Positions 42,498 to 50,670 of a stretch of 64,000 nucleotides of DNA are shown piece after piece. Every line of letters begins with the position of its first letter. The first letter of the stretch is position 1. This DNA comes from Solirubrobacter deserti (lineage in GTDB: Bacteria > Actinomycetota > Thermoleophilia > Solirubrobacterales > Solirubrobacteraceae), in NCBI RefSeq assembly GCF_003344625.1, contig NZ_QPKJ02000005.1, positions 124,001-188,000 of the forward strand, written 5' to 3'. A program made the position numbers and the translations under genes. The notes below the pieces were generated by a model that saw only the letters and a program-made list of their open reading frames with translations, did no database searches and was not told the origin of the DNA.

Positions 42498-44819
42498 GTG
42501 GAGCGCGCACCCGCACTGGAGACGCTGGACGACCTCCGGCGCCTGCACGAGACGCTGGTCCGCAGGCGACGGGCCGGCGTCGTCGTGCCCGTCGAGCTGG
42601 GGGAGCTCGACGACGCGCGCTTCGTCGAGCCGGGCTTCGAGTACGCGTACACGCTCGAGCGGCTGCGCTGGCTGTGCGCGCACGAGCAGCCGCGCTTCGC
42701 CGCGCCGACCGACCTCGCCCCGCACCGCCCGCTGGACGCCGAGCAGCTCGCGGCGGCGAAGGCGCCCGGAGGCGTCGTGCAGGTGATCGCACCCGCGGGC
42801 TCCGGGAAGACGACGGTGCTCGTCGAGCGGGTCCGCGAGCTGCTCGCGCGCGGCGCGCAGCCGGACCGCGTCCTGTGCATGACGTTCAACGAGGCGGCCG
42901 CGGCCGAGCTGCGCACACGGCTGCGCACGGCGGGCGCCGGAAGCGTCGCGGCGCGCACGTTCCACTCGGTCGGGCGGCGCATCATCGCCGCGCGGCTCGA
43001 GGGCCGCGAGCTCCAGCACGAGTGGACCGTCGCGCAGTGGGCGCGCTTCGCCCGCCAGGCCGCGGCGGAGCTCGGCACGCAGCCGCCCGACCCCGCCGAG
43101 CTGCCGGCCGCGATCAGCGCGATCCGCCTCGGCGAGCTCGCGAGCCCGGACGAGTGGGAGCCGCGCTGCCCGGAGGAGGACCGCACCGTCGCGCGCGTCT
43201 ACCGCCTGGTCGAGCGGGAGAAGGCGCGCCGCCGGCTCTACGACTTCGACGACATGATCGTGCACGCCGTCCGGCTGCTGCGCGCCGACCCCACCGCCCG
43301 CGCGCAGTGGCAGTCCGCGTTCCACCACGTGCTGGTCGACGAGTATCAGGACATCGAGCCCGCGCAGGAGCTGCTCGTCCGCATGCTGGCCGCGCCGCAC
43401 GACGATCTGTTCGTGGTCGGCGACGAGGACCAGACGCTGTACGGCTGGCGGCGAGCGAGCGTCCGCACGATGCTCGATCTCCAGAAGGCGTACCCGACGC
43501 TGCACCGCGTCGCGCTCGAGCACAACTACCGCTGCACGCCGGAGGTGGTCCGCGCGAGCGCGACCCTGATCGGCCACAACGCCCGGCGCTTCGCCAAGCC
43601 GATCCGCTCGGCTCCGGACCGCACGCCGGGCGGCGAGCGCGCGATCCGCGTCGCCGCCGGCGGCGCGCCGCGGCTGCTCGCGCGCAAGCTCGCCGCCTAC
43701 ACCCGGCCCGACATCGCCGTGCTCGGCCGCACGATCAACGCGCTGCGCCCGTTCGCGCTCGCCGCCGCGGACGCGGGCGTGCGGATCTCCGGGCCGCAGG
43801 AGCTGTTCGAGGCAACGGGCGCGCAGGAGACGCTCGAGGCGTACTTCGCCGTGCTCAGCTCACCCCGCACCGCGACCGAGGCGGACCTGCGCGTGCTGCT
43901 GCGCCGCCCGGGCCGCGGCCTGCCGGTCGACGCCGCTCAGCGGCTCGCGGATGCCCTCGCGCGCGGCGCGTCGCTCCCGCAAGCGGTCGAGCGGCTGCCG
44001 GGCGTCGAGGGCTGGCGGCTGGACCGCGCCGCCGAGCAACTCTCCGCGCTCACCAGCGCCCGCGACGCCGCGACCGTCATCCGCCGCCTGCGCAAGGACG
44101 GCCTGGACCGCCACTTCGACGAGGTCGCGCGCGCGTCCGCCCGCCCGGACCGCGACGACCGCAAGGTCCTCGACGAGGCCGAGCAGGAAGCGCGCGGGCA
44201 CTCGGTCACCGAGTACGCCGCGCTGCTCGAGACCCGCCGGCTGTCACTGCGCCGCGCCCGCGACGACCACAGCGGCATCGAGCTCACCACCGTCCACCGC
44301 GCAAAGGGCCGCCAGTGGCCGCGGGTCGTGCTCGTGGCCTGCGACGAAGGCGTGCTCCCGCACCGCAACGCGCTCGAGGACGACACGCCGGGCGAGGGCG
44401 CGGAGGCCGAGCGCCGGATCGCCTACGTCGCCTTCACGCGCGCGATGGAGGAGCTGTCGATCCTGCATACCGAGGGCCGCCCGAGCCGGTTCCTGCACGA
44501 GGCCGGCCTGATCGAGGCGCCGCCCGCCCCGAAGCCGGAGCCGGACTCGCCACCGGTCCGCGCCTCCACGTGGCAGCCGCCGACCCTGCACGGCGCCGCG
44601 ACCACCGACCACGGCAAGGCCCTCGAACACGCGGCGCACGCGCTCACGGGCGAGGCGGAAGGCACCGTCGGCGAGCTCGTCGGCGCGCTCACGGAGGCGG
44701 AGCGCCGGCGCCTGTTCCGCGCGGTTCCCGGCCTCGATGCCCGGCAACGGGTGCAGGACCTGCCCGCGCGCACGCGCCGCTCGCTCGCCGCGACGCTGCG
44801 GGTCATGGCGAGGCGCTGA
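42498..44819 (+). CDS. UvrD/Rep-type superfamily 1 helicase
   Basis: A 773-aa 3'-5' DNA helicase. The N-terminal ~85 residues are family-specific. Then come motif I IAPAGSGKTTVLVERV (about residue 97), motif Ia LCMTFNEAAAAELRTRL, motif II LVDEYQDIEPAQELLVRML (about 280), motif III VGDEDQTLYGWRRASV and motif IV LEHNYRC. Later ELTTVHRAKGRQWPRVVLV, and VAFTRAMEEL as motif VI. It keeps every SF1A motif. The C-terminal ~110 residues are helical and not a known nuclease. It likely acts in repair or replication restart. The start GTG 42498 is 20 bases after the VOC stop. The TraR/DksA-like gene follows by 18 bases. Confidence 0.93.
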   Translation: MERAPALETLDDLRRLHETLVRRRRAGVVVPVELGELDDARFVEPGFEYAYTLERLRWLCAHEQPRFAAPTDLAPHRPLDAEQLAAAKAPGGVVQVIAPAGSGKTTVLVERVRELLARGAQPDRVLCMTFNEAAAAELRTRLRTAGAGSVAARTFHSVGRRIIAARLEGRELQHEWTVAQWARFARQAAAELGTQPPDPAELPAAISAIRLGELASPDEWEPRCPEEDRTVARVYRLVEREKARRRLYDFDDMIVHAVRLLRADPTARAQWQSAFHHVLVDEYQDIEPAQELLVRMLAAPHDDLFVVGDEDQTLYGWRRASVRTMLDLQKAYPTLHRVALEHNYRCTPEVVRASATLIGHNARRFAKPIRSAPDRTPGGERAIRVAAGGAPRLLARKLAAYTRPDIAVLGRTINALRPFALAAADAGVRISGPQELFEATGAQETLEAYFAVLSSPRTATEADLRVLLRRPGRGLPVDAAQRLADALARGASLPQAVERLPGVEGWRLDRAAEQLSALTSARDAATVIRRLRKDGLDRHFDEVARASARPDRDDRKVLDEAEQEARGHSVTEYAALLETRRLSLRRARDDHSGIELTTVHRAKGRQWPRVVLVACDEGVLPHRNALEDDTPGEGAEAERRIAYVAFTRAMEELSILHTEGRPSRFLHEAGLIEAPPAPKPEPDSPPVRASTWQPPTLHGAATTDHGKALEHAAHALTGEAEGTVGELVGALTEAERRRLFRAVPGLDARQRVQDLPARTRRSLAATLRVMARR

Positions 44820-44837
44820 TCCGGGTACCTTCGCCGG

Positions 44838-45173
44838 ATGGATCTCGATGCCGTCCGCGCGACGCTCGAAGCCCGCCGCGACGACACCCGCGCGCGTGTG
44901 GCGGTGCTGGCCAAACGCCCGGAGCGCGGCGCGTCGCAGGGCTTCGGCAAGCGGATCGGCGACGGCACGGTCGAAGCGATCTCCCGCTTCAACGACATCG
45001 GCGTCGGCACCGCGCTGGAGACCGGGCTCGCACGCACCGAGCGCGCGCTCGCGAAGCTCGACGAGGGCACCTACGGCTGCTGCGACAACTGCGGACAACC
45101 GATCGCGGAGAAGCGCCTGCGCGCGATGCCCGACGTGGTCCTCTGCATCGACTGCGCTAAGCGCGGCGCGTGA
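44838..45173 (+). CDS. DksA/TraR-type zinc-finger protein
   Basis: A 111-aa protein: a helical hairpin (about 1-70) with SRFNDIGVGTALETGLARTE, then a C4 zinc finger CCDNCGQPIAEKRLRAMPDV with VVLCIDCAKRGA. The pattern C-x2-C-x17-C-x2-C matches the DksA/TraR family, which binds RNA polymerase near the secondary channel. The Asp tips of true DksA cannot be confirmed. Follows the helicase by 18 bases, so possibly one transcript. The 3' end overlaps the XRE-cupin gene by 17 nt. Confidence 0.9.
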   Translation: MDLDAVRATLEARRDDTRARVAVLAKRPERGASQGFGKRIGDGTVEAISRFNDIGVGTALETGLARTERALAKLDEGTYGCCDNCGQPIAEKRLRAMPDVVLCIDCAKRGA

Positions 45174-45711
45174 GCGCGACCAGGTAACGGCACGCGCCGC
45201 GCGCGAGGAACGTGCGCGCCGACGGCACCGGGAACTCGATGCAGTCGCCGGGCTCCAGGTCGTGCGCCGACCCGTCCTCGCGGATCGTCAACGAGCCGTC
45301 GAGCATCCAGATCTGCTGGTGGATGAACGCGTAGGCGTCGGCCGGGTACGCGATCTCGGCCCCGGCGGGCAGCTCGACCTCGACCAGCTCGAGCGGGCCG
45401 CCGGCCACGGGCGAGAGCGCGCGCCGGCGGTAGCCCGTGTCGGGATCGGTCCACGTCGGCTGCTCGCCCGCGCGCACCAGCCGCCGGTCCGAGCGCTCCG
45501 CGCGCGCCACCAGCTCGGACAGCGTGAGCCCGAGCGCCGCCGACAGCCGGCCGAGCAGCGCCGCTGTCGGCTGCGCCTCGGCCCGCTCGACCTTCGCGAT
45601 CATCGCCCGCGACACGCCGGAGCGCTCCGCCAGGGCGTTCGCCGACAGCCCGCGGGCCTCGCGCGCGGAGCGCACCGTCTCGGCGATGGACGCCGTGAGA
45701 TCACTTGACAC
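45157..45711 (-). CDS. XRE-family regulator with cupin domain
   Basis: A 184-aa regulator: helix-turn-helix (VRSAREARGLSANALAERSG then MIAKVERAEAQPTAALLGRL, about 10-70), then a cupin (about 100-180) with LVEVELPAGAEIAY, IWMLDGSLTIREDG and DLEPGDCIEFPVPSART. Such proteins sense a small molecule through the cupin and repress a divergent gene. The dyad at 45711-45737 sits between it and a phosphinothricin-type acetyltransferase, its likely target. GTG 45711 was chosen by helix-turn-helix position. Confidence 0.88.
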   Translation of the reverse strand: MSSDLTASIAETVRSAREARGLSANALAERSGVSRAMIAKVERAEAQPTAALLGRLSAALGLTLSELVARAERSDRRLVRAGEQPTWTDPDTGYRRRALSPVAGGPLELVEVELPAGAEIAYPADAYAFIHQQIWMLDGSLTIREDGSAHDLEPGDCIEFPVPSARTFLARGACRYLVALTRRA

Positions 45712-45737
45712 GATAGTGGACAGTACCGCTACTATCG
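45711..45737. promoter_or_regulatory. dyad operator between XRE-cupin and PAT-like genes
   Basis: Perfect 7-bp arms CGATAGT (45711-45717) and ACTATCG (45731-45737) around a 13-nt centre. It overlaps the XRE start and ends five bases before the PAT-like ATG; a natural shared operator. Confidence 0.65.
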
Positions 45738-45742
45738 GCGAC

Positions 45743-46222
45743 ATGGAAGTACGGCAAGCCACCGCGGACGACGCCCCCGCCTGCGCGGCCATCTACGCCC
45801 CGTACGTGACCGACACGGCGGTGTCGTTCGAGCTCGAGCCGCCCGACGCGCACGAGATGGCGCGGCGGATCGCCGCCGCGCACGCGTGGCTCGTGCTCGA
45901 GGACGAAGGCCGCGTCGTCGGCTACGCGTACGCGGGCACGTTCCACCCGCGCGCCGCCTACCGCTTCGCGTGCGAGACGAGCGTCTACCTGGAGCGCGGC
46001 TTCGAGCGCCGCGGCGGCGGCCGCGCCCTCTACGCGGTCCTGCTCCCGCTGCTGCGCGAGCGGGGCTTCACGACTGCAATCGCCGGCATGACGCTCCCCA
46101 ACCCCGGTAGCGAGGGCCTACACCGCGCGCTGGGCTTCGAGCCCGTCGGGACCTACCGGCGGGTCGGCTTCAAGTTCGACGCCTGGCACGACGTCGCGTG
46201 GACGCAGCTGATGCTTCGGTAG
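45743..46222 (+). CDS. phosphinothricin-type GNAT acetyltransferase
   Basis: A 159-aa acetyltransferase. It begins VRQATADDAPACAAIYAPYV and TAVSFELEPPDAHEM, then GYAYAGTFHPRAAYRFACET, SVYLERGFERRGGGRALYAV and LPNPGSEGLHRALGFEPVGT, ending KFDAWHDVAWTQ. These match the Pat/Bar (phosphinothricin or methionine-sulfone) acetyltransferases. It is likely a detoxification enzyme for amino-acid analogues. Convergent overlap with the exporter at 46118 is 105 nt. Confidence 0.9.
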   Translation: MEVRQATADDAPACAAIYAPYVTDTAVSFELEPPDAHEMARRIAAAHAWLVLEDEGRVVGYAYAGTFHPRAAYRFACETSVYLERGFERRGGGRALYAVLLPLLRERGFTTAIAGMTLPNPGSEGLHRALGFEPVGTYRRVGFKFDAWHDVAWTQLMLR

Positions 46223-47563
46223 CGCCAGCCCCACCAGCGCCCCCGCGAACGACAGCCCGGCGGTGACGCCGAGCGCAGGCGCGAACCCGTCGACGAACTG
46301 GGCGGGGGAGCCGTAGCCGCCGGCGCCCGCGAACACCGCCACCAGCAGCGCGATCCCGAACACGCCGCCGAGCTCACGCAGCGTCGAGTTCGTGCCCGCG
46401 GCCTTGCCGACCGCCTCCGGCGGCACCGCGCCGACCACCGAGTTCTGCCCGGCCGGGAACGTCATCGACACGCCGCAGCCGGCGATGATCAGCGGCGCGA
46501 TCATGGACGCGTACGCGATGCCCGGCTCGGCGATCAGCGCGATCCATCCCATCCCGGTCCCCTGCAGCGCCAGCCCGGCGACCATGAACGGACGCTCCCC
46601 GTGGCGGTCGACCAGCGCGCCCGCGAGCGGCGCCACGAAGAACAGCGTCAGCGTCCACGGCAGCAGGCGCAGGCCGGCGTCCAGCGGCCCGTAACCGAGC
46701 CCGGTCTGCAGGAACTGGGCGAGGAAGAAGACGGCGCCGAACAGCGAGGCGACGGCGAAGAACACAGCCGCGTTGCCCGCCGCGAACGCGCGCGAGCGGA
46801 AGAAGCGCAGCGGCAGCATCGGGTCGGCGACACGCCGCTCCCACGCGATGAACAGCGCCAGGCAGGCGACGCCGGCCGCGAACGCGAACACCACCTCGGC
46901 GCTGCCCCAGCCCGCGAGGTTCCCGCGCACGAGGCCCCACACGACGCCGAACGCCGCGACGCCGACGAGCCCCAGCCCGACGAGGTCGAGCGCGCCGTCC
47001 GGTCCGTGCGACTCCTGCATGCGGCGCGGGATGAGCGCCAGCAGCGCAAGCCCGAGCGGCACGTTGAGCCAGAAGATCCATTCCCAGGCGAGCCCTTCGG
47101 TGATCGCGCCGCCGACGACCGGCCCGCTCGCCACCGCCAGCCCGGTGACGCCGAAGTACACGCCGAGCGCCTGGCCGCGCTTGTCCGGCGCGAACGCGGA
47201 GCTGACGAGCGCCATGCCGAGCGGCATCACCAGCGCGGCGCCCGCACCCTGCACCGCGCGCGCCGCGATCAGCGCGTCCACCGAAGGCGCCAGCGCGCAC
47301 GCGGCCGACCCGGCGACGAAGATCGCTAGCCCGACCGTGAACCCGCGCCGGCGTCCGAACCGGTCGCCGAGCGCGGCGCCCGTCATCAGCAGCACGGCGA
47401 AGCTGAGGTTGTAGGCGTTGACGGTCCACTCGAGCGCCGCGAGCGACGCGTTCAGCTCCACGCGGATCGTCGACAGCGCGGTGGACACGACGAGCGTGTC
47501 GAGCGCGACCATCAGGGAGGCGGCCGACGCGAGCGCCAGCACCCATCTCGAATCGTGTCTCAT
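46118..47563 (-). CDS. DHA2-type MFS multidrug exporter
   Basis: A 481-aa, 14-helix proton antiporter. Near the start are SLMVALDTLVVSTALSTIRV (D-x-T motif of DHA2) and GAALGDRFGRRRGFTVGLAI (motif A). ARAVQGAGAALVMPLGMALV and GPVVGGAITEGLAWEWIFWL (motif C region) follow. It probably exports drugs or dyes. The C-terminal 35 residues (LPKHQLRPRDVVPGVELEAD on) lie after the last helix and overlap the PAT-like gene's coding sequence on the other strand by 105 nt. Confidence 0.92.
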   Translation of the reverse strand: MRHDSRWVLALASAASLMVALDTLVVSTALSTIRVELNASLAALEWTVNAYNLSFAVLLMTGAALGDRFGRRRGFTVGLAIFVAGSAACALAPSVDALIAARAVQGAGAALVMPLGMALVSSAFAPDKRGQALGVYFGVTGLAVASGPVVGGAITEGLAWEWIFWLNVPLGLALLALIPRRMQESHGPDGALDLVGLGLVGVAAFGVVWGLVRGNLAGWGSAEVVFAFAAGVACLALFIAWERRVADPMLPLRFFRSRAFAAGNAAVFFAVASLFGAVFFLAQFLQTGLGYGPLDAGLRLLPWTLTLFFVAPLAGALVDRHGERPFMVAGLALQGTGMGWIALIAEPGIAYASMIAPLIIAGCGVSMTFPAGQNSVVGAVPPEAVGKAAGTNSTLRELGGVFGIALLVAVFAGAGGYGSPAQFVDGFAPALGVTAGLSFAGALVGLALPKHQLRPRDVVPGVELEADPPVGPDGLEAQRAV

Positions 47564-47633
47564 GCCGGGGTAGACACCGGCCCGGCCGCGGATCGGCCGA
47601 TGAGTTCGCGCCCTCGGCGGTGTCCGTACGGAT

Positions 47634-48554
47634 ATGAGCGCGACCGCCGAAGCCGTCTTCCGTGCCGAGACCGAACCGCTGCGCCGCGAGCTGGAGCTCC
47701 ACTGCTACCGGATGCTCGGCTCCGTCCAGGACGCCGAGGACCTCGTGCAGGAGACGTTCCTGGCCGCCTGGCGCGGATTCGACGCCTTCGAGGGCCGGTC
47801 GTCGCTGCGCACGTGGCTGTACCGGATCGCGACCAACCGCTGCCTGAACGCGCTGCGCGACGCCGCGCGCCGGCCCGACGAGCACGAGTTCCCGGCCGAG
47901 CCGCCGGAGCCGACGCGGTGGGGCGACGCGCCGTGGCTGCAGCCGCTGCCGGACGAGATCTACGAGGCGCGGGAGGCGGTCGGGCTCGCGTTCGTCTCCG
48001 GTCTCCAGCACCTGCCGCCCACGCAGCGGGCGGTGCTCGTCCTGCGCGACGTGCTCGGCTTCCAGGCGGCCGAGGTGGCGGAGATGCTCGACACGTCCGC
48101 CGCGGCGGTCAACAGCGCGCTGCAGCGCGCTCGCGCGACGCTGGAGACGCGCGTCCCGCCGGCCGACCGCGCGCCCGCCCCGCGCTCGGCGGCCGAACGC
48201 GTCGTGGTCGATCGCTTCGCCGACGCCTTCCAGGCCGGCGACGTCGACACGATCGTCGCCCTGCTGACTGACGACGCGTGGCTGACGATGCCGCCGGCGC
48301 CGCACGAGTACCGGGGCGCGGAGCTGATCGGGCGCTTCCTGCGGACCGTCCCCGCGGGCGGTGACGTGCGCCGCTTCCGCCTCGTGCCGACCCGCGCCAA
48401 CGGCCAGCCCGCGTTCGGGCTCTACCTGTCCCGCCGCGCGGTCGGCATTCTCGTCCTCACGGTGGCCGGCGAGCGCGTGAGCGCCATCACCGCCTTCCAC
48501 GACACGAGCGTGATCGCGCGCTTCGGGCTACCCCGCACCCTCCCGTACGAGTAG
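47634..48554 (+). CDS. TIGR02960-type sigma-70 factor with SnoaL-like C-terminus
   Basis: A 306-aa sigma factor. Region 2 has LHCYRMLGSVQDAEDLVQET and WLYRIATNRCLNALRDAARR. Region 4 has LPPTQRAVLVLRDVLGFQAA and VAEMLDTSAAAVNSALQRAR. A C-terminal SnoaL/NTF2-like domain (about 200-306) begins RFADAFQAGDVDTIVALLTD. This matches the SigG/TIGR02960 group, where the C-terminal domain regulates the sigma factor in place of an anti-sigma. The start is ATG 47634. The 3' end overlaps the FkbM gene by 27 nt. Confidence 0.92.
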   Translation: MSATAEAVFRAETEPLRRELELHCYRMLGSVQDAEDLVQETFLAAWRGFDAFEGRSSLRTWLYRIATNRCLNALRDAARRPDEHEFPAEPPEPTRWGDAPWLQPLPDEIYEAREAVGLAFVSGLQHLPPTQRAVLVLRDVLGFQAAEVAEMLDTSAAAVNSALQRARATLETRVPPADRAPAPRSAAERVVVDRFADAFQAGDVDTIVALLTDDAWLTMPPAPHEYRGAELIGRFLRTVPAGGDVRRFRLVPTRANGQPAFGLYLSRRAVGILVLTVAGERVSAITAFHDTSVIARFGLPRTLPYE

Positions 48555-49277
48555 GCAGTCGAGCTCGAGCAGCCCGAGCCCGGCGTCACGTCCGACGCTC
48601 GTGAGCTGCGCGGGCCGGAACCCGAGCGCGCGCAGCCGGTCCAGCGTCTCCAGCCAGCCGGGCGCGCCGTCGTAGATCGCGCGCACGGACAGCTCGACCT
48701 GCAGCGCGACCACGTGCTGCAGGCAGCCCGCGGCGCCTTCGATCACTTCCAGGTCCCAGCCCTGCGTGTCCGTCTTGAGCAGCACGCGGGCCGCGGGGAC
48801 GTGGGCGGTGACGTCGGCGAAGAGCGCGTCGAGGCGCTGGACCTCGACCTCCTCCTGACGGTCAACCTCGCTGCCGCCGAAGTGCTCGACCGAGAAGCGG
48901 TTCGGCTCCAGGAACGACGTGAAGTTGCTCTCGCGCGCGACGTTGATGGTCGCCACGCCGGCCTCACGGCCGAGCGCCAGGCGGTGCGCGCGCCACGCCG
49001 GATCGCCGTCCACGCCGAGCGCCGCGAAGGACGTGGAGACCGGCTCGAAGGAGACGATCTCGCCGCGGTAGCCGTTGGCGCGCAGCAGATGGTGGAAGCC
49101 GCCGCGGTGCGCGCCGACGTCGAGCACGCAGTTCACGTGCGCGCGCTCGATCACGGCGCGCAGGAGCGCGGCGTGCGCGGCCTGCTCGACCGGCAGCGGG
49201 TTCGCGGTGTCGCGCGGGACGTCGCGGTAGAGCGTGTAGCCGAGCCGTTTGAGGCCGCGCTGGACGAGCGCCTTCAT
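48528..49277 (-). CDS. FkbM-family methyltransferase (last gene of six-gene operon)
   Basis: A 249-aa S-adenosylmethionine O-methyltransferase. It has VNCVLDVGAHRGGFHHLLRA (the FkbM motif I, DVGAxxG), IVSFEPVSTSFAAL, VQRLDALFADV and LLKTDTQGWDLEVIEGAAG. FkbM enzymes methylate hydroxyls of sugars or polyketides. It is coupled to the upstream glycosyltransferase by ATGA, so it probably methylates the sugar or product handled by that operon. The start was fixed by this overlap. Confidence 0.92.
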   Translation of the reverse strand: MKALVQRGLKRLGYTLYRDVPRDTANPLPVEQAAHAALLRAVIERAHVNCVLDVGAHRGGFHHLLRANGYRGEIVSFEPVSTSFAALGVDGDPAWRAHRLALGREAGVATINVARESNFTSFLEPNRFSVEHFGGSEVDRQEEVEVQRLDALFADVTAHVPAARVLLKTDTQGWDLEVIEGAAGCLQHVVALQVELSVRAIYDGAPGWLETLDRLRALGFRPAQLTSVGRDAGLGLLELDCLLVREGAG

Positions 49278-50149
49278 CCGAGCACCACCCGGTCCAGCTC
49301 GTCCAGCACCGGGGCGCCGGGCTCGAACTTGCGCGCGAAGTCGGCGCCGGAGGCGAGCATCGCGTCGAGATCCTCGCGGCCGAGGACCGCCGGGTGCGCG
49401 GCCCCTGGGGACCAGGTCGAGAAGCGGAGCGGGTCACCGCTCAGCCGCAGTCCGGACGCGTACAGCGCGGTGTGGGGGAGCGACTCGGTCGGCACGATCG
49501 CCCGCTCGTAGTAGCGCAGGAGCGCGGCGGGCGGCTCGGCCACGAGCTCGGCCGCTCGCCGCGAGAGCGTCAGCCAGTCCGTCCCGCGCCGGACGGTGAC
49601 GCCGGGCCCGCGGCGCCGCAGCCCGATCGCGGTGCCCCACGGCATGTCGCGCAGCGTGAGCAGCGGGCGCGCCGCGGCGACGGCGCGCCGCACCGCGCGG
49701 CCCGGCGGGCGGACCTGGCGGTAGCGGTAGAAGTAGCGGCGCCCGAACTCGTCGGTCTCGCCGCGCGTCCAGGCCGGCGGCGCGACCGGCGCGCCCTCGA
49801 CGAACGCGTCGAACCCGCTCTCGCGCCAGCGGCGCTCGATGTCGGCCAGTGGCCGGAGCGGATAGTCCTGCCCGGAGATCACGGTCAGCCACTCGAACCG
49901 GCCGCGCAGCGCCTGGCGCAGGCTGCGCCGGAGCGCCTGCAGCTGCGTCGGGCCGCCCCAGCCCACGGGCGTCGCCGGCAGCACGCGCTCGACGCCGAGC
50001 GCCCGCAGCGCGGCCTCGTCCACGCGCGTGCGGCGGTCGTCGTGGTGCAGGACGATCGTGCACGCCGGGCTTCCGCGGCGGAGCGTCCGGACGAGCCGCA
50101 GCACCTGGTCGGGGTACTGGTGCGACAGGACGACGTAGACCGTGGTCAC
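49274..50149 (-). CDS. core-2/I-branching-type glycosyltransferase
   Basis: A 291-aa GT14-like transferase. It opens TVYVVLSHQYPDQVLRLVRT, has VLHHDDRRTRVDEAALRAL, and VGWGGPTQLQALRRSLRQAL. The typical FEWLTVISGQDYPLRPLADI is the conserved S-GQDYP(L/I) motif of this family. The RGTDWLTLSRRAAELV region follows. It likely adds N-acetylglucosamine or a pentose. GTG 50149 overlaps the upstream acetyltransferase stop (GTGA). In this operon it would glycosylate the exported or protected molecule. Confidence 0.88.
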   Translation of the reverse strand: MTTVYVVLSHQYPDQVLRLVRTLRRGSPACTIVLHHDDRRTRVDEAALRALGVERVLPATPVGWGGPTQLQALRRSLRQALRGRFEWLTVISGQDYPLRPLADIERRWRESGFDAFVEGAPVAPPAWTRGETDEFGRRYFYRYRQVRPPGRAVRRAVAAARPLLTLRDMPWGTAIGLRRRGPGVTVRRGTDWLTLSRRAAELVAEPPAALLRYYERAIVPTESLPHTALYASGLRLSGDPLRFSTWSPGAAHPAVLGREDLDAMLASGADFARKFEPGAPVLDELDRVVLG

Positions 50150-50670
50150 CAGACGTCGCCGTCGCGCCAGTCGGCGCACAGCAGCTCGCCGTCGAGGTCC
50201 AGCTCGCCGCCGAACACGAGGATCCAGCCGAGCTCGTCGGGCGTGTCCTCGACGCCGTCCGGCGTGAGGATCCGCAGCGCTCCGCGCCACGGCTTCCAGC
50301 CGCGGGCGGTGTAGAACGGCAGGCCTTCGTCGCTGGAGCCGAGCGCGCCGAAGTCGTGGGCGCGCCGGATGATCTCCTCGAGCTCGCCCATGAGCTCCCC
50401 CGCGATCCCCTGGCGGCGCCGGTCGGCGCGCACCGCGACGCCCTCGACGTAGCCCGCGCGAAGCGGGCGGCCGTTGTGGGCGATCGAGCGCTGGACGACC
50501 GCCGCGTGGCCGACGAGCTCGTCGCCGTCCCACGCGAGCGCGTGCATCCCGCCGAGGCAGTGCTCCCAGTCCTCGGGCGTGAGCTCGCCGTCGAACGCGT
50601 CCTCGAGCAACGCGCGGGCGGCGCGCAGCGTGGCGTTGTCGAGCGCGCAGGTGTGAAGGGTCCGGATCAC
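50146..50670 (-). CDS. aminoglycoside 2'-N-acetyltransferase-like protein, AAC(2')-I family
   Basis: A 174-aa GNAT protein very close in pattern to AAC(2')-I of mycobacteria and Providencia. It has ALLEDAFDGELTPEDWEHCL then LGGMHALAWDGDELVGHAAV, the acetyl-CoA loop GYVEGVAVRADRRRQGIAGE, FYTARGWKPWRG and the terminal CADWRDGDVW. AAC(2') acetylates the 2'-amino group of aminoglycosides such as gentamicin or tobramycin; the native substrate in environmental bacteria may differ. It is coupled both ways in the operon (GTGA 50667-50670 and GTGA 50146-50149). Start GTG 50670 is supported by that overlap. Confidence 0.88.
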   Translation of the reverse strand: MIRTLHTCALDNATLRAARALLEDAFDGELTPEDWEHCLGGMHALAWDGDELVGHAAVVQRSIAHNGRPLRAGYVEGVAVRADRRRQGIAGELMGELEEIIRRAHDFGALGSSDEGLPFYTARGWKPWRGALRILTPDGVEDTPDELGWILVFGGELDLDGELLCADWRDGDVW

